From positions 1,674,001 to 1,738,000 of the forward strand of contig NZ_BNEM01000001.1 of assembly GCF_018327705.1 (NCBI RefSeq): a stretch of 64,000 nt of DNA, in the 5' to 3' direction. Shown piece after piece: positions 52,315-61,055 of this stretch. The number at the start of each line of letters is the position of its first letter. The first letter of the stretch is position 1. The position numbers and the translations under genes were made by a program. The notes below the pieces were generated by a model that searched no databases, had not been told where the DNA came from, and saw only the letters and a program-made list of their open reading frames with translations. The DNA comes from Catellatospora sp. TT07R-123 (GTDB lineage: Bacteria > Actinomycetota > Actinomycetes > Mycobacteriales > Micromonosporaceae).

Positions 52315-52989
52315 GTGACCGTACGGCGCCTGATCACCGCCGCCGCGCTCACGCTGGCCGCCGGATGCACGCCCGTCCAGCCCTCGGGCGGACAGACCGG
52401 CGTTCCCGTCGCGGCGGTGCCGCAGCCGGCCGTGTCCGTCGGCAGCCCGGTCGACGGGCGGTGGGGGCGCGCGGGCGAACCCGGCTCGACCCCGGCCGGC
52501 GACCACCACCGCCTGGGCAAGGCGACCCCGATGAACCAGTGGGCCGTCGACCTGCGGGTCCCGGCGGGCACGCCGGTCGTGTTCGGTGTCGCGGCCGACC
52601 ACGGCACCGTCACCGCCGAGATCACCCAGATCGTCGACGGCGACGCCTGCCGGGCCGGGGGCGGCGGCGACTTCGTCACGGTCGGGCTCTACCACGAAGG
52701 TGTCCTGCTGGGCCGGGTCACGTACGCCCACCTGCGGCGCGACCGGAAGCTGCGGGTCGGCTCGCCCGTCGCGCCGAAGGCGGTGCTGGGGACCGTCGCC
52801 GCCCTGGACGGCGAGAACACCGGCGGGCCGGCCTGCTGGACCGGTCCGCACGTACACCTGGAGCTGCGGTCGGAGACCGGCGGCGCCTGCTGGCGCGACC
52901 GCGCCCCCGGCACCCGGGTCCGCCGCGGCGAGGTCGTCGGCTTCGTCAGCGGCCCGCTCGGAAGGTCGCCGACCGTCTGCGCCCGGTAA
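52315..52989 (+). CDS. M23-like lipoprotein with altered zinc-site
   Basis: A 224-residue lipoprotein (RRLITAAALTLAAGC lipobox). The C-terminal domain resembles LytM/M23: WAVDLRVPAGTPV core, a long mid-loop and a TGPHVHLEL HxH motif. However, at the first zinc-ligand His position the sequence reads M (PMNQWAVD instead of HxxxAxD), so activity is doubtful. GTG 52315 follows AGGAGG. It may bind peptidoglycan without cutting it. Confidence 0.75.
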   Translation: MTVRRLITAAALTLAAGCTPVQPSGGQTGVPVAAVPQPAVSVGSPVDGRWGRAGEPGSTPAGDHHRLGKATPMNQWAVDLRVPAGTPVVFGVAADHGTVTAEITQIVDGDACRAGGGGDFVTVGLYHEGVLLGRVTYAHLRRDRKLRVGSPVAPKAVLGTVAALDGENTGGPACWTGPHVHLELRSETGGACWRDRAPGTRVRRGEVVGFVSGPLGRSPTVCAR

Positions 52990-53131
52990 CCGCCACGGTC
53001 GGCCCGGCGTGACCTGCGACCCGTACCGCGCACGATCGTGTACGGATTGTCGAACATGTCGATATTGGAATCACTGGCTACCATGGATCCTCCGTGGCCG
53101 CGTCGCGGCATCCCTCTCGGAAGGCTCCCTT

Positions 53132-54484
53132 TTGCACACCAGATTCGCCCGCCTGCTCGGCGGTGCCTGCGCGGTCACCCTCGCCGCGACGGGCACCTGG
53201 ATGGCCACCACCATCGGCGCCGAGGCCTCACCACCCCGCCCGTGGTTCGCGCTGCCGTTCCCGTGCGGTGAGCGGTGGCAGCTGTCGACGTACAGCGGCC
53301 ACGACGACTACGACATCGACTTCACCTTCGACGGTCCCGGCGGCAGCGCCGGGCGCCCGATCCTGGCGTCGGCCCCGGGCAAGGTCGTGTTCGCGGGCTG
53401 GGGCGACGGCGGCGGCTGGCACGTGAAGCTGGAGCACGGCGGCGGCTGGGAGTCGATGTACCTGCACATGGTCGAGGCGCCGATGGTCAGCGTGGGCCAG
53501 GTGGTCACCGTCGGGCAGCAGCTCGGCCGGGTCGGCACCACCGGGCACTCCAGCGGCCCGCACCTGCACTACGAGCAGCTGTACGGCGGCCAGAAGGTCG
53601 AGTCGTACTTCGACGGAGCGCCGTCGGGCATCACCACCGACGGCAGCGCCGCGACCGGCCCGCTGCACGTGGCCGGCCCGGTCTCCGCGGACCGGCATCT
53701 GACCAGCGGCAACTGCGGCAGCGGCGGCAGCCTGGTGCGGGAGCTGTTCGGCGGTCCGGCCTGGCAGGCCCGGCCACTGGGCGGCACCCCGGTGACGGGC
53801 AGCGCCCTGGCGGTGATCGAGTCCGCGGGCGACGCGATCCTCTACACCGTCGCCGACGGCCGGGTGTACGAGTCGCGCCGCGCCGGCGGCTGGCAGAGCA
53901 CCTACCTCGGCGTGGCCGGGGTCGCGGGCACCGCCGTGGCGGCGCTGGAGCTCGACGGCGTCCGCCGGGTCTACGTGATCGCCGACGGCGCCGTGTACGA
54001 GGCACGCAGCGACAACGCGTGGCGGCCGGTGCCGACCGGACTGCACGGGGTCAGCCCGTCGACGCTGTCGGCGGTGGCCGTCGGCGGGGTGCCGGTGCTG
54101 TACACCGTGGCCGCCGGGACCGTGCACCAGGCCACCGGCGCAGCCGCGGGCTGGACCGAGGCGGACCTCGGCATCCCGGCCGCCGCCGTCGCGGCCGTGC
54201 GCACCAGCGCCGCGACCGTGCTGTACACCGTGGACCACGGCAACCTCTACCAGGCCAGCAGCGACACGGGGTGGCTCAACCGGTTCACCGGCGTCTCCGG
54301 CACCGACGCGACCGCCCTGGCCGCGCTCGACCTCGGCGGCGCCCCCCACGTCTACGCCCTGATCGGCGGCCGCCTGCACGCCGTCGGCGAGGGCGGCTCC
54401 TGGCTGCCGGTCGACACCGGCCTGTCCGCCGCGGCGGTCACCGCCGCCGTCATCGCCGGCCGCCCCACCGTCCTCGCCAGCTGA
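53132..54484 (+). CDS. Secreted M23 peptidase with C-terminal beta-propeller-like repeats
   Basis: A 450-residue exported protein. After a signal (ACAVTLAATGTWMATTIGAEA), the M23 domain (about 35-180) has GHDDYDIDFTF with the His and Asp ligands and SSGPHLHYE with the catalytic HxH, so it should cleave peptidoglycan cross-bridges. Residues 200-450 contain five related units of about 45 residues (ILYTVADGRVYESR; VYVIADGAVYEAR; LYTVAAGTVHQA; LYTVDHGNLYQA; VYALIGGRLHAV), like PLL-type lectin propellers. TTG 53132 follows GGAAGG. Confidence 0.83.
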   Translation: MHTRFARLLGGACAVTLAATGTWMATTIGAEASPPRPWFALPFPCGERWQLSTYSGHDDYDIDFTFDGPGGSAGRPILASAPGKVVFAGWGDGGGWHVKLEHGGGWESMYLHMVEAPMVSVGQVVTVGQQLGRVGTTGHSSGPHLHYEQLYGGQKVESYFDGAPSGITTDGSAATGPLHVAGPVSADRHLTSGNCGSGGSLVRELFGGPAWQARPLGGTPVTGSALAVIESAGDAILYTVADGRVYESRRAGGWQSTYLGVAGVAGTAVAALELDGVRRVYVIADGAVYEARSDNAWRPVPTGLHGVSPSTLSAVAVGGVPVLYTVAAGTVHQATGAAAGWTEADLGIPAAAVAAVRTSAATVLYTVDHGNLYQASSDTGWLNRFTGVSGTDATALAALDLGGAPHVYALIGGRLHAVGEGGSWLPVDTGLSAAAVTAAVIAGRPTVLAS

Positions 54485-54612
54485 CCGTGCCGGGCCCCCG
54501 GGCCCCGCGTCCACATCCGACGGCAATCTGATCTTCGCTATTCAGTCACGCTACGGGCGGGCGCGAGCACCTAACATTCCCATCGGTCTATCCCCTCGAC
54601 CTGGGAGCGCAC

Positions 54613-55620
54613 ATGCTCGACGCCATCACCACCGCCCGGAGGACCCTCGCGGCGGCCACCCTCGCCGCCGCGCTGGTCACCGGCGGGCTGCTCGCCCCCG
54701 CCCCCGCGAGCGCCGCCGTCACCCCGGCGCAGCTCGCCCTGCGCTGGGCGCCGATCCACTACCAGGACGTCGACGCCACCGGCGACCACGCGCTGGGCGG
54801 CAAGTCCGACTACATCACGAAGGTCGACTTCGACGGCGACCTGACCGGCCGCAACAACTGGGACGACGCGGGCGCCGCGAACGCGAACCTCGCCGCGTAC
54901 GCCTACTACTCGGTCGTGGAGACCAGCAGCCACTGGTACCTGACGTACTTCTTCTTCCACCCGCGCGACTGGGTCGACCACCCGTTCTTCGAGACCGAGC
55001 ACGAGAACGACGGCGAGGGGCTGCTGCTGGCCGTCGAGAAGGACGGCTCGGCCTACGGCGTGCTGCGGTCGGCGGTCACGGTGGCGCACACGGACTTCTT
55101 CTCGTACACCCCGAGCGGCAGCACCTGGACCAGCGGCAAGGAGAGCGTCGACGGCACGCTGCAACTGGCCGCCTCGCCGCACGACGCGTTCCAGCACCCG
55201 GTCACCGCGCAGGAGGCCAAGGGCCACGGGCTGAAGGCGTACCCGCAGTACAACATCGACGGTGACGGCCTGGTCTACTACCCGTCGACGGTGGCCGAGA
55301 CGCCCAGCAGCGGCAACGACCGCGACGTGCAGTACCAGCTGATCGACATCTTCGCGGCGGGCGGGCTGTGGGCGCAGCGCGCCACCAGCAGCCTGTTCGC
55401 GAGCCTCGGCACGTTCGCCGGGGACACCAGCGGCGGCTGCGGCTCGGGCACGTTCGGGTGCGGCACCAACTCGGCCAACGCCCCGTGGGGCTGGGACGAC
55501 GGCAACGACACCCCGGGCCGGGGCGAGCTGGCCACGAACCCGGCGAAGCTGTCGGCGGAGTACTTCACCATCCCCGGCACCCTGTCGCGGACGTACACCA
55601 GCAACCAGTACGCGGGCTGA
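54613..55620 (+). CDS. Secreted protein of unknown function
   Basis: A 335-residue exported protein (signal RRTLAAATLAAALVTGGLLAPAPASAA). The mature chain has APIHYQDVDATGDHALGG, a YFFFHPRDWVDHPFFETEHENDGEGLLL segment, YPQYNIDGDG and a late CGSGTFGCGTNSAN loop. The acidic H-E-N-D stretch and Tyr/His-rich strands suggest a metal-binding beta-sandwich, but I recognise no family; distant likeness to NPP1/VPS62-type proteins is possible. Ends at a bidirectional hairpin. Confidence 0.72.
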   Translation: MLDAITTARRTLAAATLAAALVTGGLLAPAPASAAVTPAQLALRWAPIHYQDVDATGDHALGGKSDYITKVDFDGDLTGRNNWDDAGAANANLAAYAYYSVVETSSHWYLTYFFFHPRDWVDHPFFETEHENDGEGLLLAVEKDGSAYGVLRSAVTVAHTDFFSYTPSGSTWTSGKESVDGTLQLAASPHDAFQHPVTAQEAKGHGLKAYPQYNIDGDGLVYYPSTVAETPSSGNDRDVQYQLIDIFAAGGLWAQRATSSLFASLGTFAGDTSGGCGSGTFGCGTNSANAPWGWDDGNDTPGRGELATNPAKLSAEYFTIPGTLSRTYTSNQYAG

Positions 55621-55627
55621 GCAGCGA

Positions 55628-55659
55628 AACGGCCCGGGTGCGCGTGCACCCGGGCCGTT
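55628..55659. terminator. Bidirectional hairpin between convergent genes
   Basis: Perfect 14-bp arms AACGGCCCGGGTGC and complement, loop GCGT, between the secreted-unknown and guaB1 stops. Confidence 0.85.
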
Positions 55660-55670
55660 CTCAGCCGATC

Positions 55671-57167
55671 TCAGATGCTGGTGCCCGCGGTCTCGCGGAC
55701 GGTCACGGTGGCGTGGCTCTCCTGGAAGCTCTGCTCGGAGACCAGCGTGAGCCGGGCGGTGGACTGGAACTCGGCCAGCGTGTTCGAGCCGCACGACACC
55801 ATCGTCGACCTGATCTTCGCGGTGGTGACGGCCAGACCCTCGTGCAGGTCGCCCGCGTACGGCACGAAGCCGTCCACGCCCTCCTCGAAGACCAGGCCCT
55901 TGCCGCCCTGGCCGTAGCGCTGCCAGTTGCGGGCCCGGTGCGAGCCCTCGCCCCAGTACTCCTTGACGAAGCCCTCGCGGGTCGGGATCTTGGCACCCGG
56001 CGCCTGGTCGAAGCGCGCGAAGTAGCGGCCCATCATGACGAAGTCGGCGCCCATCGCCAGCGCCAGCGACACGTGGTAGTCGTGCACCAGGCCGCCGTCG
56101 GAGCAGACCGGCACGTACTCGCCGGTGCGGGCCAGGAACGCGTCGCGCGCCGCGGCCACGTCGAGCACCGCGCTGGCCTGGCCGCGGCCGATGCCCTTCT
56201 GGTCGCGGGTGATGCAGATCGAGCCGCCGCCCACGCCGACCTTGATGAAGTCGGCCCCGGCCTCGGCCAGGAACGTGAAGGCGTCGCCGTCGACGACGTT
56301 GCCGCCGCCGGTCGGCACGTCGGGGTAGTTCTTCTTCACCCAGGTCAGCGCCTCGGCCTGCCAGTCGCTGTAGCCGTCGGAGGAGTCGAAGCACAGCGCG
56401 TCGACACCCGCCTCCAGCAGCACCGGCACCCGCTCGCGGTAGTCGTGGGTGTTGATGCCCGCGCCCACGCGCAGCCGCTTACCGCCGTCGACCAGCTGGC
56501 TGGGGTAGCGCTTGTTGTCGGCGTAGTCGGAGCGGAAGACCAGGTACTGCAGGTTGCCGGCGGCGTCGAGGATCGGCAGGCAGTCCAGGCGCTCCTCCCA
56601 CAGCCGCAGGTTCGCCTCCGACAGGGTGACCTCGGCGCCCGCGTGCGGCAGGTCGGCGATGCCGATCATGCGGCCGCTGACCGGGCCGTCGAGGTTGTGC
56701 CGCTGCGGGTGGAAGTCACGGGAGGTGACCAGGCCGACCAGGCGGCCGCAGGCGGTGCCGTCCTCGGTCACGGCCGCGGTGGAGTGGCCGGTGCGCTGCA
56801 TCACGTCGAGCAGGTGGCGCAGCGTGTCGTCGGGCCGCACGTTCGTGTCGCTGGTCACGAAGCCGGCCTTGAAGTTCTTCACCCGGCGCACCGCGGCGGC
56901 CTGGTCGTCGATCGCCTGGTTGTGGTGCAGGAAGCTGAGGCCGCCCTCGCGGGCCAGCGCGATCGCCAGCTCCGGCGAGCTGACCGCCTGCATGATCGCC
57001 GAGGTGAACGGGATGCGCAGCTCGATCGGCGACACCGTGCCCTCGCGGTGCCGCACCAGCGGAGCACGCAGGTCGACGTTGCCCGGGGCGCAGTCGGTCC
57101 TCGTCCGATTCGGCAGCAGCAGGTATTCGTTGAACGTTCGCGACACCTCGCTGAGAACCTGGGCCAC
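55671..57167 (-). CDS. guaB1: GuaB1-family IMP dehydrogenase-related protein (GMP reductase-like)
   Basis: A 498-residue (alpha/beta)8 barrel enzyme with a CBS pair (about 95-205, VTSDTNVRPDDTLRHLLDVM... LVGLVTSRDF). The active-site loop GVGGGSICITRDQKGIGRGQ contains the catalytic Cys. The mycobacterial GuaB1 was shown to be a GMP reductase rather than IMPDH, so it likely recycles GMP to IMP with NADPH. GTG 57167 lies eight bases after GGAAGG. An overlapping ATG 57184 belongs to another frame. Confidence 0.9.
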   Translation of the reverse strand: MAQVLSEVSRTFNEYLLLPNRTRTDCAPGNVDLRAPLVRHREGTVSPIELRIPFTSAIMQAVSSPELAIALAREGGLSFLHHNQAIDDQAAAVRRVKNFKAGFVTSDTNVRPDDTLRHLLDVMQRTGHSTAAVTEDGTACGRLVGLVTSRDFHPQRHNLDGPVSGRMIGIADLPHAGAEVTLSEANLRLWEERLDCLPILDAAGNLQYLVFRSDYADNKRYPSQLVDGGKRLRVGAGINTHDYRERVPVLLEAGVDALCFDSSDGYSDWQAEALTWVKKNYPDVPTGGGNVVDGDAFTFLAEAGADFIKVGVGGGSICITRDQKGIGRGQASAVLDVAAARDAFLARTGEYVPVCSDGGLVHDYHVSLALAMGADFVMMGRYFARFDQAPGAKIPTREGFVKEYWGEGSHRARNWQRYGQGGKGLVFEEGVDGFVPYAGDLHEGLAVTTAKIRSTMVSCGSNTLAEFQSTARLTLVSEQSFQESHATVTVRETAGTSI

Positions 57168-57440
57168 GCCACGCCTTCCGCCATGTCGACGGCCTCCGGC
57201 CGCCGAGCCGTGATTACCCCATGTGAAAGCCCCGCGGCCGCGCCTGAGCAGTCGCCGGACCGGGTTCAGCCCAGGCTACCGGATGACCCGATCTAGCCAC
57301 ACATGACGGACCTGCCCTGACGCCCCCTGGCCGGGCATCGCATCGGTATTCGCCCGAAAGGCGACATCAACAGTGGCGACCGTCACTCGCCGTCACCACG
57401 TTCGGGCGCCCCGCCCGCAGCGGGCGGGGCGCCCGCCGGG
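57168..57440. other. Intergenic region between guaB1 and the beta-lactamase-like gene
   Basis: 273 bp. It should contain the guaB1 promoter; a hairpin at 57404-57434 ends the neighbouring gene. I saw no known purine-riboswitch elements or small gene. Confidence 0.4.
57404..57434 (-). terminator. Terminator of the beta-lactamase-like gene
   Basis: Perfect 14-bp arms GGGCGCCCCGCCCG and complement, 3-nt loop, seven bases past the stop at 57441. Confidence 0.8.
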
Positions 57441-58466
57441 TCAGCCGCCGTTCACCTCACGGAACGGCGTCAGGTCGATCGTCGGCCGCGCCGTACGGGC
57501 CGCGAGCCCTGCCACCGGCGCCGGAATGGAGTCGAACAGCTGCCGCCCGAGGACGGCGTGCGCCTCGACCGCCGGGTGGGTGGCGCCGTAGTTGTCCAGG
57601 TCACCGAGCGAGTCGGCGAAGAAGGCGAACGTCAGCGCGGGCGCACCCGAGCTGTCGAACATGATGCCGACCTCGTGGCGGCCGGCCCCGAGGGTGTTGA
57701 AGTCCGCGCCGTACTTGATCGCGACGCGGCTGCGCTCGTTCGACGACATGTTGCGCCGGGTGCCGTCGTGGTAGCCGTTGACCCAGCGCATGATGCCGAG
57801 CAGGAAGTCGCACGACTTCGTCGACAGCAGGGTCTTGTTCGCCAGCCGCCACAGCAGGTCGTGCACCTCGGCCGGGGTCGTCTTGCCGAGGAAGAAGCGG
57901 TTGGGGTTGGCCACCGGGATCACCCGGGTGTTGACGAACCCCTTGGCCGCCAGGATCTCGTTGATCTCCAGCGCGGGCGCCACCCGGCCGCACATCCGCA
58001 CCGCGGTGTTGTCCGAGACCAGCAGCATCGCGGTGAGGAAGTTCGCGATCGTCAGGTCGTCGCCCCAGACCGTCTGCAGGTGGTAGATGCCGCTGCCGCC
58101 GAGGATGATGTCGCCGGGCAGGTCGAGCTTCTGTCCCAGCTGGAGCAGCCCGCGGTCGACCTTGTCCATGACCGCCACGGCCACGGCGAGCTTCTGCACG
58201 CTGTATCCGTCGACGATCGCGTCGACGTCGTCGGCGATGACCGTCTGGAGGGCGCCGTCGGCGTCGAGCGCGGCGACGTGGGAGTGCCATACGCCGCCGG
58301 CCTTGGTCTTCTGGCGCTCGTAGACCCGGCGCAGGTGGCCGGGGCCGGTGCCGCGGGCCTGGTCGTCGCCTGCGGCGGCCGCGGCCGGGGCGGCGGCGGC
58401 CACGGCCGCGGCCACGCCGAGACCGAGCCCGCCGAGGGCGGCTCGGCGGGAGAGGTTGCTGGACAT
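57441..58466 (-). CDS. Tat-exported class A beta-lactamase-like serine hydrolase
   Basis: A 341-residue protein with Tat signal (SNLSRRAALGGLGLGVAAAV). The SxxK motif appears as SVQK, then SDN in LLVSDNTAVRM; the third box is IKYGAD instead of KTG, and the usual Glu of the omega loop is not clear. These deviations suggest a divergent member with DD-peptidase or other serine hydrolase activity rather than a proven antibiotic-degrading enzyme. ATG 58466 follows a weak GGGGAA site. Confidence 0.8.
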   Translation of the reverse strand: MSSNLSRRAALGGLGLGVAAAVAAAAPAAAAAGDDQARGTGPGHLRRVYERQKTKAGGVWHSHVAALDADGALQTVIADDVDAIVDGYSVQKLAVAVAVMDKVDRGLLQLGQKLDLPGDIILGGSGIYHLQTVWGDDLTIANFLTAMLLVSDNTAVRMCGRVAPALEINEILAAKGFVNTRVIPVANPNRFFLGKTTPAEVHDLLWRLANKTLLSTKSCDFLLGIMRWVNGYHDGTRRNMSSNERSRVAIKYGADFNTLGAGRHEVGIMFDSSGAPALTFAFFADSLGDLDNYGATHPAVEAHAVLGRQLFDSIPAPVAGLAARTARPTIDLTPFREVNGG

Positions 58467-58571
58467 AGGGGTTCCCCGTTCGTCGAGAAGAGACAGTCCC
58501 CCGATCCTAAGATCACCAAGCCACCCCCCGCACGCCCCCGCAACCGCCCATGACCGGTCCACGACCGGTCC

Positions 58572-58644
58572 AAGATCGCGCAAGTTGCCGGGCAACCGGG
58601 CGAAAGAGGGGTCAAGATACGCCCGATTGCCCGGCAACTTGCGC
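58572..58644. repeat. Palindromic repeat family 2, copy 2
   Basis: GCGCAAGTTGCCGGGCAACC with the complementary arm GATTGCCCGGCAACTTGCGC and an AAGATC edge as in copy 1 (39163). The LexA remnant starts immediately after its right end. Confidence 0.8.
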
Positions 58645-58649
58645 TGTTG

Positions 58650-58770
58650 TCGCTGCGGGTCCGCGGCGACTCGATGATCGAGGCGGCGATCTGCGACGGC
58701 GACCTGGTCGTGGTACGCCAGCAGCCGACCGCCCACAGCGGCGAGATCGTCGGCAAGGTCGTCGCGGTCA
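58650..58770 (+). pseudogene. lexA: LexA (S24 peptidase) C-terminal remnant
   Basis: The plus-strand frame encodes [18 protein letters not shown] followed by [19 protein letters not shown], a clear match to the LexA self-cleavage domain around its catalytic Ser (GDSM). The N-terminal helix-turn-helix and the C-terminal catalytic Lys strand are missing. It is bounded on the left by a family 2 repeat and overlaps the 3' end of the phosphotransferase gene on the right, so it is a decayed copy, not the cell's LexA. Confidence 0.75.
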
Positions 58771-59742
58771 TCCGCCAGCTGCGCCGAGCAGCGCCAGCAC
58801 CCGCGCGAGCTGGCCGGGGGACGGCACGAGGCGCAGGGTCTCGTCGATCTCGCGTTCGGCCCAGTCGCGATGGCGCGGCTCGGCGGCCGGATCGAGCGCG
58901 ACCCCCGTCTGCCGGAGCAGGAAGTTCAGGTGGCCGGCGAGCAGCATCGAGAAGTCTGCCGGGCCGGTGAGGCGGCCGGGGCCGCCCGCCGCGCGGTACG
59001 CCGCGTACAGCTCGCGCATGGCGTCGAGGTCGGGGGTGCCGTCGCAGTACCAGTCGAACAGGGCGCGGGCCAGCTCGCGGGACGGGTCGGCCGGGCCGAG
59101 GTTGTCCCAGTCGACCACGACCAGCCTGCCCTCGGGGTCGGCCAGGACGTTCTCGGGGTGCAGGTCGCGGTGGCACAGCAGCAGGGCTTCCGGCTCGGCC
59201 GCGGTCACCGCCGCGCACAGTTCGGGCAGGTCGCGCAGGCGGGCGGCGAGGCAGGCCGACCACGGCGCGCCCGAGGCGGCCGCGCCGTGGAAGCGGTCGG
59301 CGGCGGGGGCGTGGTCGTACCAGGGGTCGGGTGGGCTGCCGTCGAGCTCATGGGCGGTCGCCGGGGCGGCGCGGTGCAGCCCGGCCAGCAGCGTGCCCAG
59401 GTCGGCGGGGGTGGTGGGCGCGGTGGCGGGCCCCAGGTCGACCCAGTCGTAGAGGCGCAGGTGGACGCCGCCGGGCGCGGACACCAGGTAGCGGCCGTCG
59501 CGGTCGGGGTGGCTGCGCGGGACCCGGACGCCCGCCTCGGCGGCGCGGGCGGCGAAGGCGAGTTCCCCGGCGAGCAGCGTCTCCGACGGCGGACGGCCGA
59601 AGATCTCCTTCAGGGCGTACCGGTCGTCGCCGACCCGTACCCGCCAGATCTGCCCCAGTGCCCCGCGCGGGCCCGCGGCGACGTCGACCGGCCCGACCCA
59701 GCCGAACGCCGCCCGCAGCCGGTCGACGAGCCCGGCGACCAC
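58768..59742 (-). CDS. APH-type phosphotransferase family protein
   Basis: A 324-residue kinase-like protein of the aminoglycoside phosphotransferase/choline kinase fold: nucleotide Lys in [10 protein letters not shown], catalytic loop [12 protein letters not shown] and metal-binding [13 protein letters not shown]. The substrate is unknown; such genes in actinobacteria act on antibiotics, sugars or homoserine. GTG 59742 abuts the stop of the next gene, implying co-transcription with the cysteine-desulfurase-like gene. Confidence 0.85.
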   Translation of the reverse strand: MVAGLVDRLRAAFGWVGPVDVAAGPRGALGQIWRVRVGDDRYALKEIFGRPPSETLLAGELAFAARAAEAGVRVPRSHPDRDGRYLVSAPGGVHLRLYDWVDLGPATAPTTPADLGTLLAGLHRAAPATAHELDGSPPDPWYDHAPAADRFHGAAASGAPWSACLAARLRDLPELCAAVTAAEPEALLLCHRDLHPENVLADPEGRLVVVDWDNLGPADPSRELARALFDWYCDGTPDLDAMRELYAAYRAAGGPGRLTGPADFSMLLAGHLNFLLRQTGVALDPAAEPRHRDWAEREIDETLRLVPSPGQLARVLALLGAAGG

Positions 59743-60942
59743 TCAGGCCGCGCGCAGCGCGTCGAGCAGCACGTCCACGTCCTCGGCGGTGGTGTAGTGG
59801 TAGATCCCGGCGCGCACCGCGCCGCCGGAGTCGCGCAGCCCCATCGTCGTGAAGTACTCCCAGGCGTAGTAGTCGCCCGCGAACGCGCAGATCCCGGCCT
59901 CGCCGAGCAGCGCGGAGGTCGCCGACGGGTGCTGGTCGCGCAGCCGGAACGACACCGTCGGGCACCGGTCGTCGGGCGCCGGGCACAACCGCACCCCGTC
60001 GATCCCGGCGAGCCCGTCGACGAGCTTGGCGAACAGGCCCGCCTCGTAGTCGCGCACCGCCGACAGCGAGGCGACCAGGCGCTCGCGGCGGGTGCCGGTC
60101 GCGGCGGAGTCGAGCCCGGCCACGTGGTCCACCGCCGCGGTCACTCCGGCTAGGGAGGCGAAGCTCGGCGTGCCGAACTCGAACCGCTCCGGCACCGCGT
60201 CGCTGGAGGGCAGCAGCTTGGCCGGGTGCAGGCCCGACAGCAGCGACGGGTCGGCCGCGCACGCGGCCACGTGCGGCCCCGACCACTTGTACGCGCTGGT
60301 CACGTAGAAGTCGGCGCCGAGCGCCGCCACGTCGGTGGGCTGGTGCGGGGTGGCGTGCACGCCGTCGACGTACACCAGGGCACCGGCGGCGTGGGCCAGC
60401 GCCGCGATCGCGGGCACGTCGGGGCGGGTGCCGATGGCGTTGCTGGCGGCGGTCACGGCGACCACCCGGGTGCGGTCGTTGACCAGGTCGGCGTACTGGG
60501 CCGCGGGCAGCTCGCCGGTGGCCGGGTCGAAGTCCGCCCAGCGGACCGTCACGCCCGCCGCGGCCGCGACCTGCACCCACGGCCGCACGTTCGAGTCGTG
60601 GTCCAGCCGGGACACGACGACCTCGTCGCCGGGTCGCCAGGTCGCGGCGAGCGTACGGGCCATCAGGTAGGTCAGCGAGGTCGCGCTGTTGCCGAACACC
60701 ACCCCGGAGGGGTCGGCGCCGAGCAGGTCGGCCACGGCGACGCGGGCCGCGTCGACGATGCCGATCGCCCGGCGGCCGGGCTCGAACGCGTCACTGCGGT
60801 TGGCGACGGCGCTGGTGTACACCCCGTACGCGGCACGGGCCACCGGTTCGGCGACCAGCGACCCCGCCGCCGCGTCGAAATGCCGGAACCCCTCGCCCAG
60901 CGCCGGATACCCCGCGCGGACCCTCTCGATGTCGAACCCCAT
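59743..60942 (-). CDS. Cysteine desulfurase-like PLP enzyme (class V aminotransferase)
   Basis: A 399-residue PLP protein with VVFGNSATSLTYLMA, VSRLDHDSNVRPW, YVDGVHATPH and the PLP-lysine segment YVTSAYKWSGPHVAA, as in SufS/EgtE-like proteins. The canonical C-terminal desulfurase Cys loop is not obvious, so it may cleave another Cys conjugate or have a different reaction. ATG 60942. The next gene follows with no spacer. A family 1 repeat lies just upstream. Confidence 0.86.
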   Translation of the reverse strand: MGFDIERVRAGYPALGEGFRHFDAAAGSLVAEPVARAAYGVYTSAVANRSDAFEPGRRAIGIVDAARVAVADLLGADPSGVVFGNSATSLTYLMARTLAATWRPGDEVVVSRLDHDSNVRPWVQVAAAAGVTVRWADFDPATGELPAAQYADLVNDRTRVVAVTAASNAIGTRPDVPAIAALAHAAGALVYVDGVHATPHQPTDVAALGADFYVTSAYKWSGPHVAACAADPSLLSGLHPAKLLPSSDAVPERFEFGTPSFASLAGVTAAVDHVAGLDSAATGTRRERLVASLSAVRDYEAGLFAKLVDGLAGIDGVRLCPAPDDRCPTVSFRLRDQHPSATSALLGEAGICAFAGDYYAWEYFTTMGLRDSGGAVRAGIYHYTTAEDVDVLLDALRAA

Positions 60943-60979
60943 GCCCGCCACCCTAACCACCCACCCGTCGCTGTGATGC

Positions 60980-61043
60980 GTGCAGTTTCGGGGAAAGTGC
61001 AGGAATCTTGGCCCGGATTCCGGCACTTTCCCCGAAACTGCAC
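60980..61043. repeat. Palindromic repeat family 1, copy C
   Basis: A 64-bp element nearly identical to copy B (42913), with GTGCAGTTTCGGGGAAA arm, inner GCAGGAATCTTGG, and complementary right arm. Confidence 0.85.
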
Positions 61044-61055
61044 GCAGGATGCGGC

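Noticed and set aside
57168-57440. Purine riboswitch before guaB1
   Set aside because: No purine or PRPP aptamer signature could be matched by eye.
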